The notes: generated from the sequence alone by a model not told the origin. DNA of 64,000 nt from Lutibacter flavus (GCF_900188355.1 NZ_FZNX01000002.1:248001-312000), one strand, 5' to 3'; shown: positions 52,242-62,022, counted from the stretch's first letter. Translations and numbers: made by a program.

Positions 52242-53981
52242 TTATTTTAAAACTTTTAAAATAGCAGTTTCTCCATTATATAAAGATGCGGTTTTGCTAT
52301 CTTGAATGCCCAAATGGAAATCTCTTTCAGAATAAATTACGTTTTCAGTTTTACCTTTATCTAAGTCACATGTATAAGTTCCTTGGATTTCTAAATTATT
52401 AGATTTACTAAGTACAGAACCGTTGTAATTGTAAGTGACATACTTAACAGTAAGCTTGTGGTTGTCATTTTCATCAACATTTAAAATTTCCATTTTACCT
52501 AAATTTCCATCGGAAGTAGCATACAAAATTATAGTTCCCTTACCGTTAATAATACCTGAAATATTTGAAATAGGAATATTTATACTTTCTGGTAACGATT
52601 CAAGTTTAATTGCAATTGTTTTTTTGTCTATATCATTAAAGACTGAATTATTACTGTTATTTGTAGTAGTACTATTTGTTGAAGTTGTTCCTGAAAATTT
52701 TACAAATTCTACACGTCTGTTATTCGCTTTTCCTTCTGGAGTACCATTGTTATCAATTGGTTTAGATTCCCCAAATCCGTTAGATTTTAAACGGTTTGCA
52801 GCAATTCCCATACTAATTAATTTATCCATTACCGCTTTTCCTCTGGTTTGAGATAAAGTCATATTTGAAGCATCATCACCATCACTGTCTGTATGCCCTT
52901 CCACACTAAAATTAACCATAGGATTGTCTACCATTAATTGATATATTTTATTGATTGGCCCCATACTTTCAGGTTTTAAAGTAGCCTTGTTAACATCGAA
53001 TTTTATACCGTTAACAATAATTTTTCCTTCTGAAAGAACTCGGTCGTAATATTTTACACCTCCTTTGGCTATTCTAATGTTTTTAGCAAATAAATTAAAT
53101 TCTCGTGGTCCACTTGCTGTAAGTGTTATTCCTGTTGGATTTCCGTCTAAATGAGGTACATTTATTAAACGGGTGTCGTCCATATAAGCTTTAAATTTAC
53201 CTTTTGTATAAGCAATGGAAATATGTTTCCACCCACCAATTGGATTGTTTCCCCAATTGTATTTCTCAGTTCCAGGATAACTTTTTTCGGAGTTTAAGAA
53301 TGACAATCCGTTTACGTAGACTTCTAAACTTTCATTAACTCCTTTTCCCTTTTGATTTTTATCGTCTTTTAACTTTATCCAAAAGCGTTGTCCATGATTA
53401 CCTGGTTCAAAGTATAGATCCATTTCCAAAGTAAATATTTCTGGTAAATAATCTTCTTTAGCGTTTTTTAAATAAGGAATTATTGCAGCACTTCCACCTT
53501 CCAAAAACATAATTACATTCTCTCCGTTCATATTTCCAATTTCTGAAACACCTTTTAATAAATCCCACCGGCTTGGAAACTCCCCATTTTCTTCATCTGT
53601 ACTTGGGCCATCTTCAAAAATAATAGTGTCTCCTGGCACAAAATCATATTTACTCCAAACTACAGTTGGTTTATTTGATTTTTGGGTTGTCTCATTTGTA
53701 TTTGAATCATTTACACCTTTTTCATTTTTGTTACTATTTTCCTCATTTTCTGTAGTTTTTTCTTTGCCTTCTCCATCTAAAATATCTTCTGCCTTGTCAA
53801 ACTCTTTATCAATTTTTTTGTTTACACGGCGTTCAGCTCTTTTTTCGGCTTCGCGTTCAATTTTCTTTTCAGCTTTTTCTTTTAATTTTTTAAGAAATTG
53901 AGCTTCAGATTGGTTAGGGATTAAAAAGAATAATCCAAAAAGAAGTAAAATTTTAGGAAGTAATAGTTGTTTGTTTTTCAT
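52242..53981 (-). CDS. OmpA family protein with coiled-coil start and extra C-terminal domain
   Basis: Protein of 579 aa. Signal peptide (ends NQSEAQ), a highly charged coiled segment (residues 28-100, KKLKEKAEKKIEREAEKRAE), a beta-sandwich LamG-like domain (about 110-310, TLEMDLYFEPGNHGQRFWIK), then an OmpA peptidoglycan-binding domain (about 320-430, NFSVEGHTDSDGDDASNMTL and NRRVEFVKF). The last 125 residues form a separate domain that recurs at the end of the last gene product of the operon. First gene of the operon; it should anchor to peptidoglycan. Confidence 0.8.
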   Translation of the reverse strand: MKNKQLLLPKILLLFGLFFLIPNQSEAQFLKKLKEKAEKKIEREAEKRAERRVNKKIDKEFDKAEDILDGEGKEKTTENEENSNKNEKGVNDSNTNETTQKSNKPTVVWSKYDFVPGDTIIFEDGPSTDEENGEFPSRWDLLKGVSEIGNMNGENVIMFLEGGSAAIIPYLKNAKEDYLPEIFTLEMDLYFEPGNHGQRFWIKLKDDKNQKGKGVNESLEVYVNGLSFLNSEKSYPGTEKYNWGNNPIGGWKHISIAYTKGKFKAYMDDTRLINVPHLDGNPTGITLTASGPREFNLFAKNIRIAKGGVKYYDRVLSEGKIIVNGIKFDVNKATLKPESMGPINKIYQLMVDNPMVNFSVEGHTDSDGDDASNMTLSQTRGKAVMDKLISMGIAANRLKSNGFGESKPIDNNGTPEGKANNRRVEFVKFSGTTSTNSTTTNNSNNSVFNDIDKKTIAIKLESLPESINIPISNISGIINGKGTIILYATSDGNLGKMEILNVDENDNHKLTVKYVTYNYNGSVLSKSNNLEIQGTYTCDLDKGKTENVIYSERDFHLGIQDSKTASLYNGETAILKVLK

Positions 53982-54108
53982 TTTAGTAATTTTTAAATTG
54001 TAGTATAAAATTACTTTAACGAGCTAATTTGGCATTCATTTGTTTAAGTGATAAACCTCACCTTTTTGGGTGATTTTATAATTGGAAGACCAATAAAAAC
54101 TTCGTTTT

Positions 54109-55713
54109 TTAGATGCCTATCTTTTTTAAAGCCTGAATTCTGTTTTTAACATCAAGTTTTAAATAGATATTTTTTATGTGAGTTTTTATGGTGTTTTGCG
54201 ATACAAATAATTTTTCTGAAATTTTGATATTTGAATATCCTTTTGAAATAAGTGTTAATACTTCAATTTCTCGCTTTGATAATTCATATTCGCTGTATTT
54301 TTCAATAAAATATTGTTTTGAAAGCGAAGATTTATTTTCTACTTTATCTTTTAATTGATTAATTTGATTTAGATACTTCTGTAATTCAGAATTTTTTTGT
54401 TCTATTTCTAAATCAGAATTTTTTCTATAAAGATTAAGTAGATATAAAAGTGCTATAATTCCCAATAAACTAATAGCTGAAATAATAATTAACCGATTAG
54501 AAATGGTTTTAGCTTTGTTTTTACTTTGTTCATTTTCTAAAGCTAATTGTTGTATTTGTTTATCTTTTTTAGCTGTTTGATATTCAATTTGAGTACTTAT
54601 TATGCTTTTTTGAGATGATTCGTTAATAATACTATCACGAAAAGCTGTGGCAATTTTATGAGATACTAAGGCTTTTTTAAAGTTTTTTGTAAGTGTATAA
54701 TAATCGACCAAAGCTTGATATCCTAATGTGATGTTTTCTTTAGATTTTATATTTATTGCATTATTTAAACCAAGAGTTATATTATCTATAGCCTCTTTAA
54801 AATCACCTAAGTTTAATTGATTTTTACCAATGTTTATTAACGTATTGCTTAAGTACCTAATATTATTTGAATTAGTAAAAGTTGGTATGGCTTGTTTATA
54901 ATAGTCAGTTGAGGTTTTATAATTTCCCTTCTTTTGAAATAACAAACCCAACAAATTATAACGTATAGCTTCACTTGATTTGTGCTTATATTCTTTGGTT
55001 AAATCTAAAGCAGTATTGATATAATAATATGCAGAATCATAAGATTTTTTGTGCAAAAAACATTCTCCAATGTTTGATAAACTATATTCCTGGCCTTTTA
55101 TATTATTGTTTTTTAGATCTAATCTATAAACTCTTTTAAAGTAGTGTAGCGCTTTTTCATATTCTTCAATATCAATAAAAACATTTCCAATACCATTAAG
55201 AGCTATCGCTATACTTCTATCGTGTTTAAATTTCTCGGAAATATCTAACGCTTGAAAATAGTATTGAAATGCTTCGTTTTCAAGATTTAATTTTCTATAA
55301 GTTACACCTAAATTATTTAAACATTTTATAATTAATAAGGAATCCGTTGTTTTATTAAGGTAATTTAAAGCCCTTTTATGGTACGAAATAGAATTATTAT
55401 AATCGTTGTTTTTTCTAGCTGTAAGACCTTTTCTATCAAAACTTTCACCCAATCCTTTTAAATAGAATATTTTTTCTGAAACGTTAATTGCCTCATCAAT
55501 TATTGCTTCGTTAATTTCTTTGTTTTTAATGGATTTTTTGTAAAGTGCAATTAGACTTTCTACTTTAGAGATCGTATTTGGTTTAACTTTTAGTTCTTGA
55601 AAAAGGCTATTAGTAAGCGCTTTTTCAGGGTTTAAATTTTGACTAAAAATAAAGCCAGAAATTAAAAAGGTTAAAATATAAATCGGAAAATTTAAATAGT
55701 AAATTTTATTCAT
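54109..55713 (-). CDS. membrane TPR regulator with LuxR-type HTH
   Basis: Protein of 534 aa. N-terminal signal/anchor helix (about 5-25), seven or so tetratricopeptide repeats (about 75-350, for example RALNYLNKTTDSLLIIKCLN and YYFQALDISEKF), a membrane helix (about 408-426), a coiled segment, and a C-terminal LuxR/GerE HTH (about 470-534, LSKREIEVLTLISKGYSN, then KLFVSQNTIKTHIKNIYLK). The TPR part should face the periplasm and the HTH the cytoplasm, so it could pass an envelope signal to DNA. It lies 127 bp upstream of the four-gene operon on the same strand and is a likely regulator of it (inference). Confidence 0.75.
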   Translation of the reverse strand: MNKIYYLNFPIYILTFLISGFIFSQNLNPEKALTNSLFQELKVKPNTISKVESLIALYKKSIKNKEINEAIIDEAINVSEKIFYLKGLGESFDRKGLTARKNNDYNNSISYHKRALNYLNKTTDSLLIIKCLNNLGVTYRKLNLENEAFQYYFQALDISEKFKHDRSIAIALNGIGNVFIDIEEYEKALHYFKRVYRLDLKNNNIKGQEYSLSNIGECFLHKKSYDSAYYYINTALDLTKEYKHKSSEAIRYNLLGLLFQKKGNYKTSTDYYKQAIPTFTNSNNIRYLSNTLINIGKNQLNLGDFKEAIDNITLGLNNAINIKSKENITLGYQALVDYYTLTKNFKKALVSHKIATAFRDSIINESSQKSIISTQIEYQTAKKDKQIQQLALENEQSKNKAKTISNRLIIISAISLLGIIALLYLLNLYRKNSDLEIEQKNSELQKYLNQINQLKDKVENKSSLSKQYFIEKYSEYELSKREIEVLTLISKGYSNIKISEKLFVSQNTIKTHIKNIYLKLDVKNRIQALKKIGI

Positions 55714-55796
55714 AGCTAAAATAATATCCTATTTAGAGTAAAAGTACTAAATAGTTAAATTTTATGTGCTATAAAAGTTGCACTTAGTAAAATATA

Positions 55797-56363
55797 TTAT
55801 GATTTATGTGTATCAGCTACTTTTTCCAATTCTGCGTACCAATCCTTTCCAAATTTTCTAATTAAGGCATCTTTAACAAATTTATAAACAGGCACTTGAA
55901 GTTCTTTTCCTAATTGGCATGCATCATCACAAATTGGCCATTTATGGTAATTTACAGCAGAAAATTCACTGTATTCCATAATTCTAACAGGATATAAATG
56001 ACAAGAAATTGGCTTTTTCCATTTTATTTCACCTGCATTGTAAGCTTCTTCTATTCCGCATTTTGCAATATTATTTTTATCGAAAATAACATAGGCGCAA
56101 TCTTTTTCATCAATTAAAGGTGTTTCGTATTCTCCTTCATTGGTAATAAACAGCCCTTGATCTTCAATTGCTGCAATTCCTTCTGCACGTAAAAATGGCT
56201 TTACTTTTGGATAAATATCTAATAATATTTGAAGTTCATCTTCTTCTAAAGGAGCACCGGCTTCTCCATCAATACAACACTTACCTTTGCAGGCATTTAA
56301 ATTACAGACAAAATCCTTTTCTATAATATCTTCTGAAACTATTGTTTTTCCTAATTGAAACAT
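55797..56363 (-). CDS. DUF3109 family Cys-rich protein
   Basis: Protein of 188 aa with nine cysteines: CNLNACKGKCC near the N-terminus, then DCAYV, KCGIE, ISCHLYP and CDDACQ. The pattern is that of DUF3109, related to YkgJ-type Zn/Fe-binding proteins. It has no signal peptide. The function is unknown. It diverges from marC. Confidence 0.85.
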   Translation of the reverse strand: MFQLGKTIVSEDIIEKDFVCNLNACKGKCCIDGEAGAPLEEDELQILLDIYPKVKPFLRAEGIAAIEDQGLFITNEGEYETPLIDEKDCAYVIFDKNNIAKCGIEEAYNAGEIKWKKPISCHLYPVRIMEYSEFSAVNYHKWPICDDACQLGKELQVPVYKFVKDALIRKFGKDWYAELEKVADTHKS

Positions 56364-56393
56364 TTGCCAAAAATAAACTTTTTTATACTAATT

Positions 56394-56426
56394 TTGGTAT
56401 TTATAAATAAGGTTTATTTACTTTTG
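56394..56426 (+). promoter_or_regulatory. promoter of marC
   Basis: TTG at 56394-56396, a 22-nt spacer and TACTTTTG at 56419-56426, 26 nt before the ATG; a good match to the Bacteroidota consensus. Confidence 0.55.
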
Positions 56427-56451
56427 CCGACCCTAATTAAAATATAGTATT

Positions 56452-57033
56452 ATGTCAATTAATTTTAAAGAAATATTAACTGCAACCATGGTCTTATTTG
56501 CGGTTATTGATGTAATTGGAAATATTCCGATTATTATTGATTTACGTGCAAAATTTGGAAAAATTCAATCTGAAAAAGCTTCAATTATTGCAGGTATTAT
56601 AATGGTTGCCTTTTTATATTTAGGAAAAAGTATTTTAAACTTAATTGGAATTGATGTAAATTCCTTTGCTGTTGCTGGTGCTTTTATTTTATTTTTTATT
56701 GCTTTGGAAATGATTTTAGGTGTTTCGCTTTATAAGGAAGAAGAAACAAATGCCAGAACGATTTCTGTTTTTCCGTTAGCATTTCCTTTAATTGCAGGTC
56801 CAGGAAGTTTAACAACGCTACTTTCTTTACGTGCAGAATTTGATACTATTAATATTTTAATTGCGATAATTATTAATATGTTTTTTATGTATATCGTACT
56901 TAAATCTTCAAATAAATTAGCTAATTTTATTGGAGAAAATGGTATTTTAATTATCAGAAAAGTGTTTGGAGTAATCCTTTTAGCTATTGCAGTAAAATTA
57001 TTTACTTCAAATATTCAAGGTTTAATTTCTTAA
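56452..57033 (+). CDS. MarC family integral membrane protein
   Basis: Protein of 193 aa with six hydrophobic segments. FAVIDVIGNIPIIIDL, then VAGAFILFFIALEMILG and FPLAFPLIAGPGSLTTLLSL are the family hallmarks. MarC proteins were once linked to multidrug resistance, but the function is unproven. It starts an operon with a small FAD oxidoreductase gene (11-bp gap). Confidence 0.9.
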   Translation: MSINFKEILTATMVLFAVIDVIGNIPIIIDLRAKFGKIQSEKASIIAGIIMVAFLYLGKSILNLIGIDVNSFAVAGAFILFFIALEMILGVSLYKEEETNARTISVFPLAFPLIAGPGSLTTLLSLRAEFDTINILIAIIINMFFMYIVLKSSNKLANFIGENGILIIRKVFGVILLAIAVKLFTSNIQGLIS

Positions 57034-57044
57034 AAAATCTTTGT

Positions 57045-57659
57045 ATGAATTATTACGATGTTTTAATTATAGGTGGTGGAGCTGCAGGTTTATCTTGTGC
57101 GTTAATTTTAGGTTCGGCAGTTAACAAGCCTTTTGCTCAGGATAAAAAAATAGGAATTATTTCACATCAAAAAAGTTCTGCATTACAAACTGCAGAGTTA
57201 AATAATGTACTGGGTTTTAAAAAAGGAACCAAAGGGAGTGATATTTTAAATGAAGGCCTTGAGCAACTAGCTAATGATTTTCCTGATGTAGCGCAAATTC
57301 ATAAAGAAAAAGTTATTGAAATTAAACGTTTAGAAGATAAATCATTACTTGTTATAACAAATAAAGCTTCGTATACCACAAAAATTGTTGTAATTGCTGT
57401 TGGGCCGTCTAAAATGTTTGATATAATTGGTTTAACTCAATTTGTAGAAACTCATAACCGGTTACCAATTGAAAAAGATAAGATTATGTTAAGGAATTTT
57501 AATCATTTAATTGACGAAGGAATTTATGTTGCCGGCGTTTTAGCCGGGTGGCGCAGTCAGTATGCTATTGCAGCTGGAAGTGGAGCTCAGGTAGGAACAG
57601 ATATTCTAACTCTTTGGAATGACGGAAATCATACAATGATACACGATGTTATAAAATAA
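57045..57659 (+). CDS. small FAD-dependent oxidoreductase, thioredoxin-reductase-like
   Basis: Flavoprotein of 204 aa. FAD-binding GGGAAGLSCAL at the N-terminus and the C-terminal GIYVAGVLAGWRSQYAIAAG, which corresponds to the second FAD motif of thioredoxin reductases. The middle NADPH domain and the redox CxxC are missing, so it cannot work as thioredoxin reductase. It may be a flavin-dependent sensor or oxidase. Second gene after marC. Confidence 0.75.
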   Translation: MNYYDVLIIGGGAAGLSCALILGSAVNKPFAQDKKIGIISHQKSSALQTAELNNVLGFKKGTKGSDILNEGLEQLANDFPDVAQIHKEKVIEIKRLEDKSLLVITNKASYTTKIVVIAVGPSKMFDIIGLTQFVETHNRLPIEKDKIMLRNFNHLIDEGIYVAGVLAGWRSQYAIAAGSGAQVGTDILTLWNDGNHTMIHDVIK

Positions 57660-57690
57660 AAAAAGCCAGTTTTAAAACTGGCTTTTTTAT
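57659..57690. terminator. bidirectional terminator between the FAD gene and glmS
   Basis: AAAAAAGCCAGTT (57659-57671) pairs with AACTGGCTTTTTT (57676-57688), T-runs on both strands. It lies between convergent genes. Confidence 0.85.
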
Positions 57691-57706
57691 ATATAAAAGT
57701 TACTTT

Positions 57707-59560
57707 TTATTCTACCGTAACTGATTTTGCTAAATTTCGTGGTTGATCTACATTACAACCTCTCATAACTGCAATGTGATACGATAATAATTGCAATGGA
57801 ATTGTGGTTAATAAAGGAGTAAAAGCTTCTTCAGTTTCTGGAATTTCAATTACATGATCAGCAATTTCTTTTACTATAGTATCTCCTTCCGTAACAATAG
57901 CTATAATTTTTCCATTTCTAGATTTAATTTCTTGAATATTACTTACAACTTTATCATAATGTCCTTTTTTAGTTGCAATAACAACTACCGGCATAGATTC
58001 GTCTATTAAAGCAATAGGCCCATGTTTCATTTCAGCAGCAGGATAACCTTCAGCATGGATATAGGAAATTTCTTTTAATTTTAAAGCACCTTCTAATGCA
58101 ACTGGAAAATTGTAACCTCTTCCTAAATATAAACAATTTGGGGCATCTTTATAAATAGCAGCGATTTTTTCAATTTCAGAATTAATGTTTAATAATTGCT
58201 CAATTTTACCAGGAATCATGCTCATTTTTTGTAAATAATCATGAAACTTTGAATTAGAAAGTTCTCCATTTAAATTACCTAGTTTTAAAGCCATTAAGGC
58301 CAACAAAGTGATTTGAGTTGTAAATGCTTTTGTAGAAGCCACTCCAATTTCTGGACCCGCATGTGTATAAGCACCCGAATCAGTTTCACGTGCAATAGAA
58401 GAGCCAACAACATTACAAATTCCAAACACAAAAGCGCCTTTTGATTTTGCAAGCTTGATTGCAGCAAGAGTATCTGCCGTTTCACCAGACTGGGATATAG
58501 CTATTACAATATCTCCTTTATTTATTATTGGATTTCTGTATCTAAATTCAGAAGCGTATTCAACTTCAACAGGAATTCTTGCAAGGTCTTCTAAAAGATA
58601 TTCACCAACTAAACCAGCGTGCCAAGAAGTTCCACAGGCAACAACAATAATTCTTTTTGCATTTAAAAATTTGGCAATATTATTATCAACACTACCCATT
58701 TTTATAATTCCCTTATCGGCTAAAAGCCTACCTCTATAAGTATCTGAAATTGCTTGTGGCTGTTCATGAATTTCTTTTAACATGAAATGATCATAACCAC
58801 CTTTTTCTATTTGTTCTAAATTTAGTTTTAACTCTTGAATATTCGGTTCAACTATAGAATCGTCATGAATTTTTCTAACTCTAATGGTTTTTCCAAGTTT
58901 AATAATTGCTAATTCTTCATCATCTAAATAAATTGCATCTTTTGTATATTCAATAAATGGAGATGCGTCTGAAGCGACAAAAAATTCTGAATTATTTTCT
59001 CCAATCCCTATTGCTAATGGACTTCCTAAACGGGCAATAATAATTTCGGTTGGATTATTTATATCATAAACCGCAATTGCATATGCTCCAACTACATTGG
59101 TAAGTGCTAATTGAACCGCTTTTCCTAATTTGCAGTTATTTTTTATTTGTACTTCTTCAATTAAATTAATTAAAACTTCGGTATCGGTATCACTATGAAA
59201 GATATAACCTCTTTTTATTAGCTCTTTTTTAATGGTATTATAATTTTCTATGATACCATTATGAACAATTACTAAATTTCCTGAATTTGATATATGTGGA
59301 TGAGAATTAGCATTATTAGGGACACCATGTGTTGCCCAACGTGTATGACCTAATCCTAAATTTCCTTCTGTATTATTTTTTTTGGCTATTTTTTTTAAAT
59401 CAGATACCTTTCCTTTGGTTTTAAAAAGTTTTAACTTGTTTTCTTTTGATGTTAAAACAATTCCGGCACTATCATATCCTCTATATTCTAATCGTTGTAA
59501 TCCATTTATAACTATTGGATATGCTTCTCTATACCCTAAATAACCAGTAATCCCACACAT
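57707..59560 (-). CDS. glmS: glutamine-fructose-6-phosphate aminotransferase
   Basis: Enzyme of 617 aa making glucosamine-6-phosphate for peptidoglycan and LPS. N-terminal glutaminase domain starting MCGITGYLG, with Cys2 as nucleophile after Met removal. GHTRWATHG and GIIENY follow. Two SIS domains (about 290-440 and 460-600) carry ACGTSWHAG, ISQSGETADT and the C-terminal NLAKSVTVE. No glmS riboswitch is seen. It is the last gene of a leftward unit with DUF4270 (15-bp gap) and the GT5-like gene. Confidence 0.97.
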   Translation of the reverse strand: MCGITGYLGYREAYPIVINGLQRLEYRGYDSAGIVLTSKENKLKLFKTKGKVSDLKKIAKKNNTEGNLGLGHTRWATHGVPNNANSHPHISNSGNLVIVHNGIIENYNTIKKELIKRGYIFHSDTDTEVLINLIEEVQIKNNCKLGKAVQLALTNVVGAYAIAVYDINNPTEIIIARLGSPLAIGIGENNSEFFVASDASPFIEYTKDAIYLDDEELAIIKLGKTIRVRKIHDDSIVEPNIQELKLNLEQIEKGGYDHFMLKEIHEQPQAISDTYRGRLLADKGIIKMGSVDNNIAKFLNAKRIIVVACGTSWHAGLVGEYLLEDLARIPVEVEYASEFRYRNPIINKGDIVIAISQSGETADTLAAIKLAKSKGAFVFGICNVVGSSIARETDSGAYTHAGPEIGVASTKAFTTQITLLALMALKLGNLNGELSNSKFHDYLQKMSMIPGKIEQLLNINSEIEKIAAIYKDAPNCLYLGRGYNFPVALEGALKLKEISYIHAEGYPAAEMKHGPIALIDESMPVVVIATKKGHYDKVVSNIQEIKSRNGKIIAIVTEGDTIVKEIADHVIEIPETEEAFTPLLTTIPLQLLSYHIAVMRGCNVDQPRNLAKSVTVE

Positions 59561-59575
59561 AAAAAGTTATATTTT

Positions 59576-61111
59576 TTAATTATTTAAATTTGAATATGAT
59601 ATTTCTAGTTTAACCCTTTTATCTCCAGCACTGACATTATTATTAAATAAAACAACACCTTTTGGGGTCCAACTAAAGTTTTTAACAGCAGTATCTGCTA
59701 AAGATGTTGGTGAGTCTGTAGGATTATAAACTTTAAGTCCTAATTTAACTAAATCTAAAGGTTCATAAGATTTTAGTAACTCAGAAATGTAATCTGTAAT
59801 TTTAAATACATATTTGTATGGGTTTCCGTCATCGTCTCTTTCTAAATTACCTCCAACGGCTGCAATTCCCTCAGTTAGCATATCGGTTAGTTGCAGGTTT
59901 TCATCATAATTGTAGATGAAAAGTTGTTCTGGAATTTCATTTGTAGAAGCATTTTGATCTACATAAAAAGTTAAATTAGCATCTGTAATCAACAAATTGT
60001 TATTTCTTATTTCAGAAATATCTTCGTTTGAAAATAATTCTAATACACTTAAAGATCCTGCTGCACCTTGCACATAAAGTCTATCTTCTCCAGAAAAATG
60101 TGAATTTGAGTAATCTCTTTTAAAAACATTGGACTTTATATTTCCAAAAGGAAAACTATAAACATGTTTTGTTCTAACACCTTGTTCACCGTTAGTTCCA
60201 TTTTCATTTAAATCCTCTTCAGAACCTTCATCTTCATTCATAGAATAGTAAATGGACATTTTTGCACCAAACATATTTAAAGAAACCAAGTGTGATTGTT
60301 CAGTAGATATTTTAGTTGCTTCAATGTAAAATCCTCTAAAATAATGAAAGAAATTATCGTAATTCAAAAAATCTGAATTCCCGGCATTTTCAATAAAAAT
60401 TTGATGGATTAAAGCTTCGTTTAATGGAATATTGATAGAAGGACTTACGTTATCTGCTTTTATTGTATCCACATCATAAACCGTGATACCATCATTTAAA
60501 TATCTTTTAATATAAGAAACCGTATCATTAGGATTTACTTTAAAACTATTTGAAAAAAATGGAGTATCTCCTTTTTGAAACTCTTTATCAGAATAATAAA
60601 CCATATCTTTTGATGGATCCTCTGGATCTAATGAGTTTAAAAATGTTTTTAATTCAAAAATATCAAGTTGAAATTCTACATCTGAATTTCCAAAAACAGA
60701 ATCAATTGAGAATTTTGGCTTTCCATCTGAAAAAGTTTCTGTTTCTTTTGTTGATTGATAAGGAATACTAATAATTACAGAATCTATAGCTGTATTTTCT
60801 CCATAGCCAGAAGCGTATGTTTCTCCATAAGTAGTTATTCCAAGTTGGCTTACAATTGATGCTTTTAGCTCTCCAAATTCATCATCCGAATAAACACCAA
60901 GTAAATATTGTGATAATATATTGGCAGGAACTTTTTCTATATTTTCATTGGTTGATATAACTTCAGAAATTAACACATTTGTATCAAAATTATTATTATC
61001 AACTAAATTAACTCCAATATTTTCAATCTCTTTTTCACATGAAATTATTGTAAAAAACACCAAAGAGAACATTCCAAAGTATTTTAAGGCACTTACAACT
61101 TTTGTTGTCAT
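59576..61111 (-). CDS. DUF4270 family lipoprotein
   Basis: Protein of 511 aa with lipoprotein signal (FTIISC, Cys25). The Bacteroidota DUF4270 pattern is visible: IENIGVNLVD, then LLGVYSDDEFGELKASIVSQ, DSVIISIPYQ, and DRLYVQGAAGSLSVL. The function is unknown. It is placed between the GT5-like and glmS genes, an arrangement I associate with flavobacteria. Probably attached to the outer membrane. Confidence 0.85.
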   Translation of the reverse strand: MTTKVVSALKYFGMFSLVFFTIISCEKEIENIGVNLVDNNNFDTNVLISEVISTNENIEKVPANILSQYLLGVYSDDEFGELKASIVSQLGITTYGETYASGYGENTAIDSVIISIPYQSTKETETFSDGKPKFSIDSVFGNSDVEFQLDIFELKTFLNSLDPEDPSKDMVYYSDKEFQKGDTPFFSNSFKVNPNDTVSYIKRYLNDGITVYDVDTIKADNVSPSINIPLNEALIHQIFIENAGNSDFLNYDNFFHYFRGFYIEATKISTEQSHLVSLNMFGAKMSIYYSMNEDEGSEEDLNENGTNGEQGVRTKHVYSFPFGNIKSNVFKRDYSNSHFSGEDRLYVQGAAGSLSVLELFSNEDISEIRNNNLLITDANLTFYVDQNASTNEIPEQLFIYNYDENLQLTDMLTEGIAAVGGNLERDDDGNPYKYVFKITDYISELLKSYEPLDLVKLGLKVYNPTDSPTSLADTAVKNFSWTPKGVVLFNNNVSAGDKRVKLEISYSNLNN

Positions 61112-61138
61112 AATTTAAATAAATATTTTTTTAATTTA

Positions 61139-61945
61139 CTATAGAACTTTGTTTAAGTAAAATTCTGTATAAGCAGATTCAAATTCTTCAAATGGAACAT
61201 AATCTAACACAGGTTTATTACTTGTTTTTAAATAATCCAATAAATCTTTTGGTAATTCATCGCTGGATTTAACAACAGCATCAGAATGTTCAATTGCATT
61301 TATTAAAATATTAGTATAGTTTGGTTGGGAGATAGTCTTAATTTTAGATTCATCAATAGCATCAAATTTTATTTTATCCATAAAATTATCACCTAAAGAA
61401 CCTTCAAAGCCATTATTGTATAATGAAATAACTATTTTACTATCAGTAAATAATGGGTCGTTTTTGTAATATTCCTTAATATATAAAGGTAATAATGAAG
61501 CCATCCATCCATGAACGTGAATGATATCTGGCGCCCAGTTTAATTTTTTTACAGTTTCTACAACACCTTTTGCAAAAAATATTGCTCTTTCATCATTGTC
61601 TTTAAACAGGCTATTATCTTCGTCTGTAAACAACGCTTTTCGTTTAAAATATTCATCATTATCAATAAAGTAAACTTGCATTCTTTCTTTTGGAATAGAA
61701 GCAACTTTTATAATTAATGGCATATCCATATCATTAATTACCAAATTCATACCAGATAATCGAATAACTTCGTGTAATTGATGTCTTCTTTCATTAATTA
61801 AACCATAGCGTGGCATAAAAATACGCGTTTGTCCACCTTTACCATGAATCATTTTAGCCACTTCAAACGAAGTTGTAGATAATTCATTTTCAGGTAAATA
61901 AGGCACAACTTCCGACGAAACAACTAATACTCTCTTATCTTTCAT
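61139..61945 (-). CDS. short GT5 glycogen-synthase-like protein lacking KxGG
   Basis: Protein of 268 aa that matches only the N-terminal GT5 half of glycogen/starch synthase: VLVVSSEVVPYLPE at the start, GKGGQTRIFMPRYG, APDIIHVHGWMASLLPLYI and NNGFEGSLGD. The C-terminal GT1-type domain (about 200 aa in true GlgA) is absent. The KxGGL motif that binds ADP-glucose is replaced by ENELSTTSFEV. It is therefore probably not an active synthase. It diverges from panC and precedes DUF4270 by 27 bp. Confidence 0.75.
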   Translation of the reverse strand: MKDKRVLVVSSEVVPYLPENELSTTSFEVAKMIHGKGGQTRIFMPRYGLINERRHQLHEVIRLSGMNLVINDMDMPLIIKVASIPKERMQVYFIDNDEYFKRKALFTDEDNSLFKDNDERAIFFAKGVVETVKKLNWAPDIIHVHGWMASLLPLYIKEYYKNDPLFTDSKIVISLYNNGFEGSLGDNFMDKIKFDAIDESKIKTISQPNYTNILINAIEHSDAVVKSSDELPKDLLDYLKTSNKPVLDYVPFEEFESAYTEFYLNKVL

Positions 61946-61973
61946 AATCCAACTCTATATTTTAAAGATTATG

Positions 61974-61981
61974 CAAAATTA
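61974..61981 (-). promoter_or_regulatory. -7 element of the GT5-like gene
   Basis: On the minus strand TAATTTTG, 29 nt upstream of the start at 61945. No clear TTG -33 element. Confidence 0.4.
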
Positions 61982-62014
61982 CGAAATTTTATGTAGAATT
62001 TGACTTGAAAAATG

Positions 62015-62022
62015 TAAGTTTG
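62015..62022 (+). promoter_or_regulatory. -7 element of panC
   Basis: TAAGTTTG followed by CACG, 32 nt before the panC ATG at 62054. The nearest upstream TTG is too close to be a standard -33 element. Confidence 0.4.

Noticed and set aside
57045-57659. Thioredoxin reductase (trxB)
   Set aside because: Far too short, with no NADPH domain and no CxxC redox pair.
57707-59560. glmS ribozyme or other riboswitch before glmS
   Set aside because: Only 15 bp separate glmS from the upstream DUF4270 gene and no riboswitch fold is visible.
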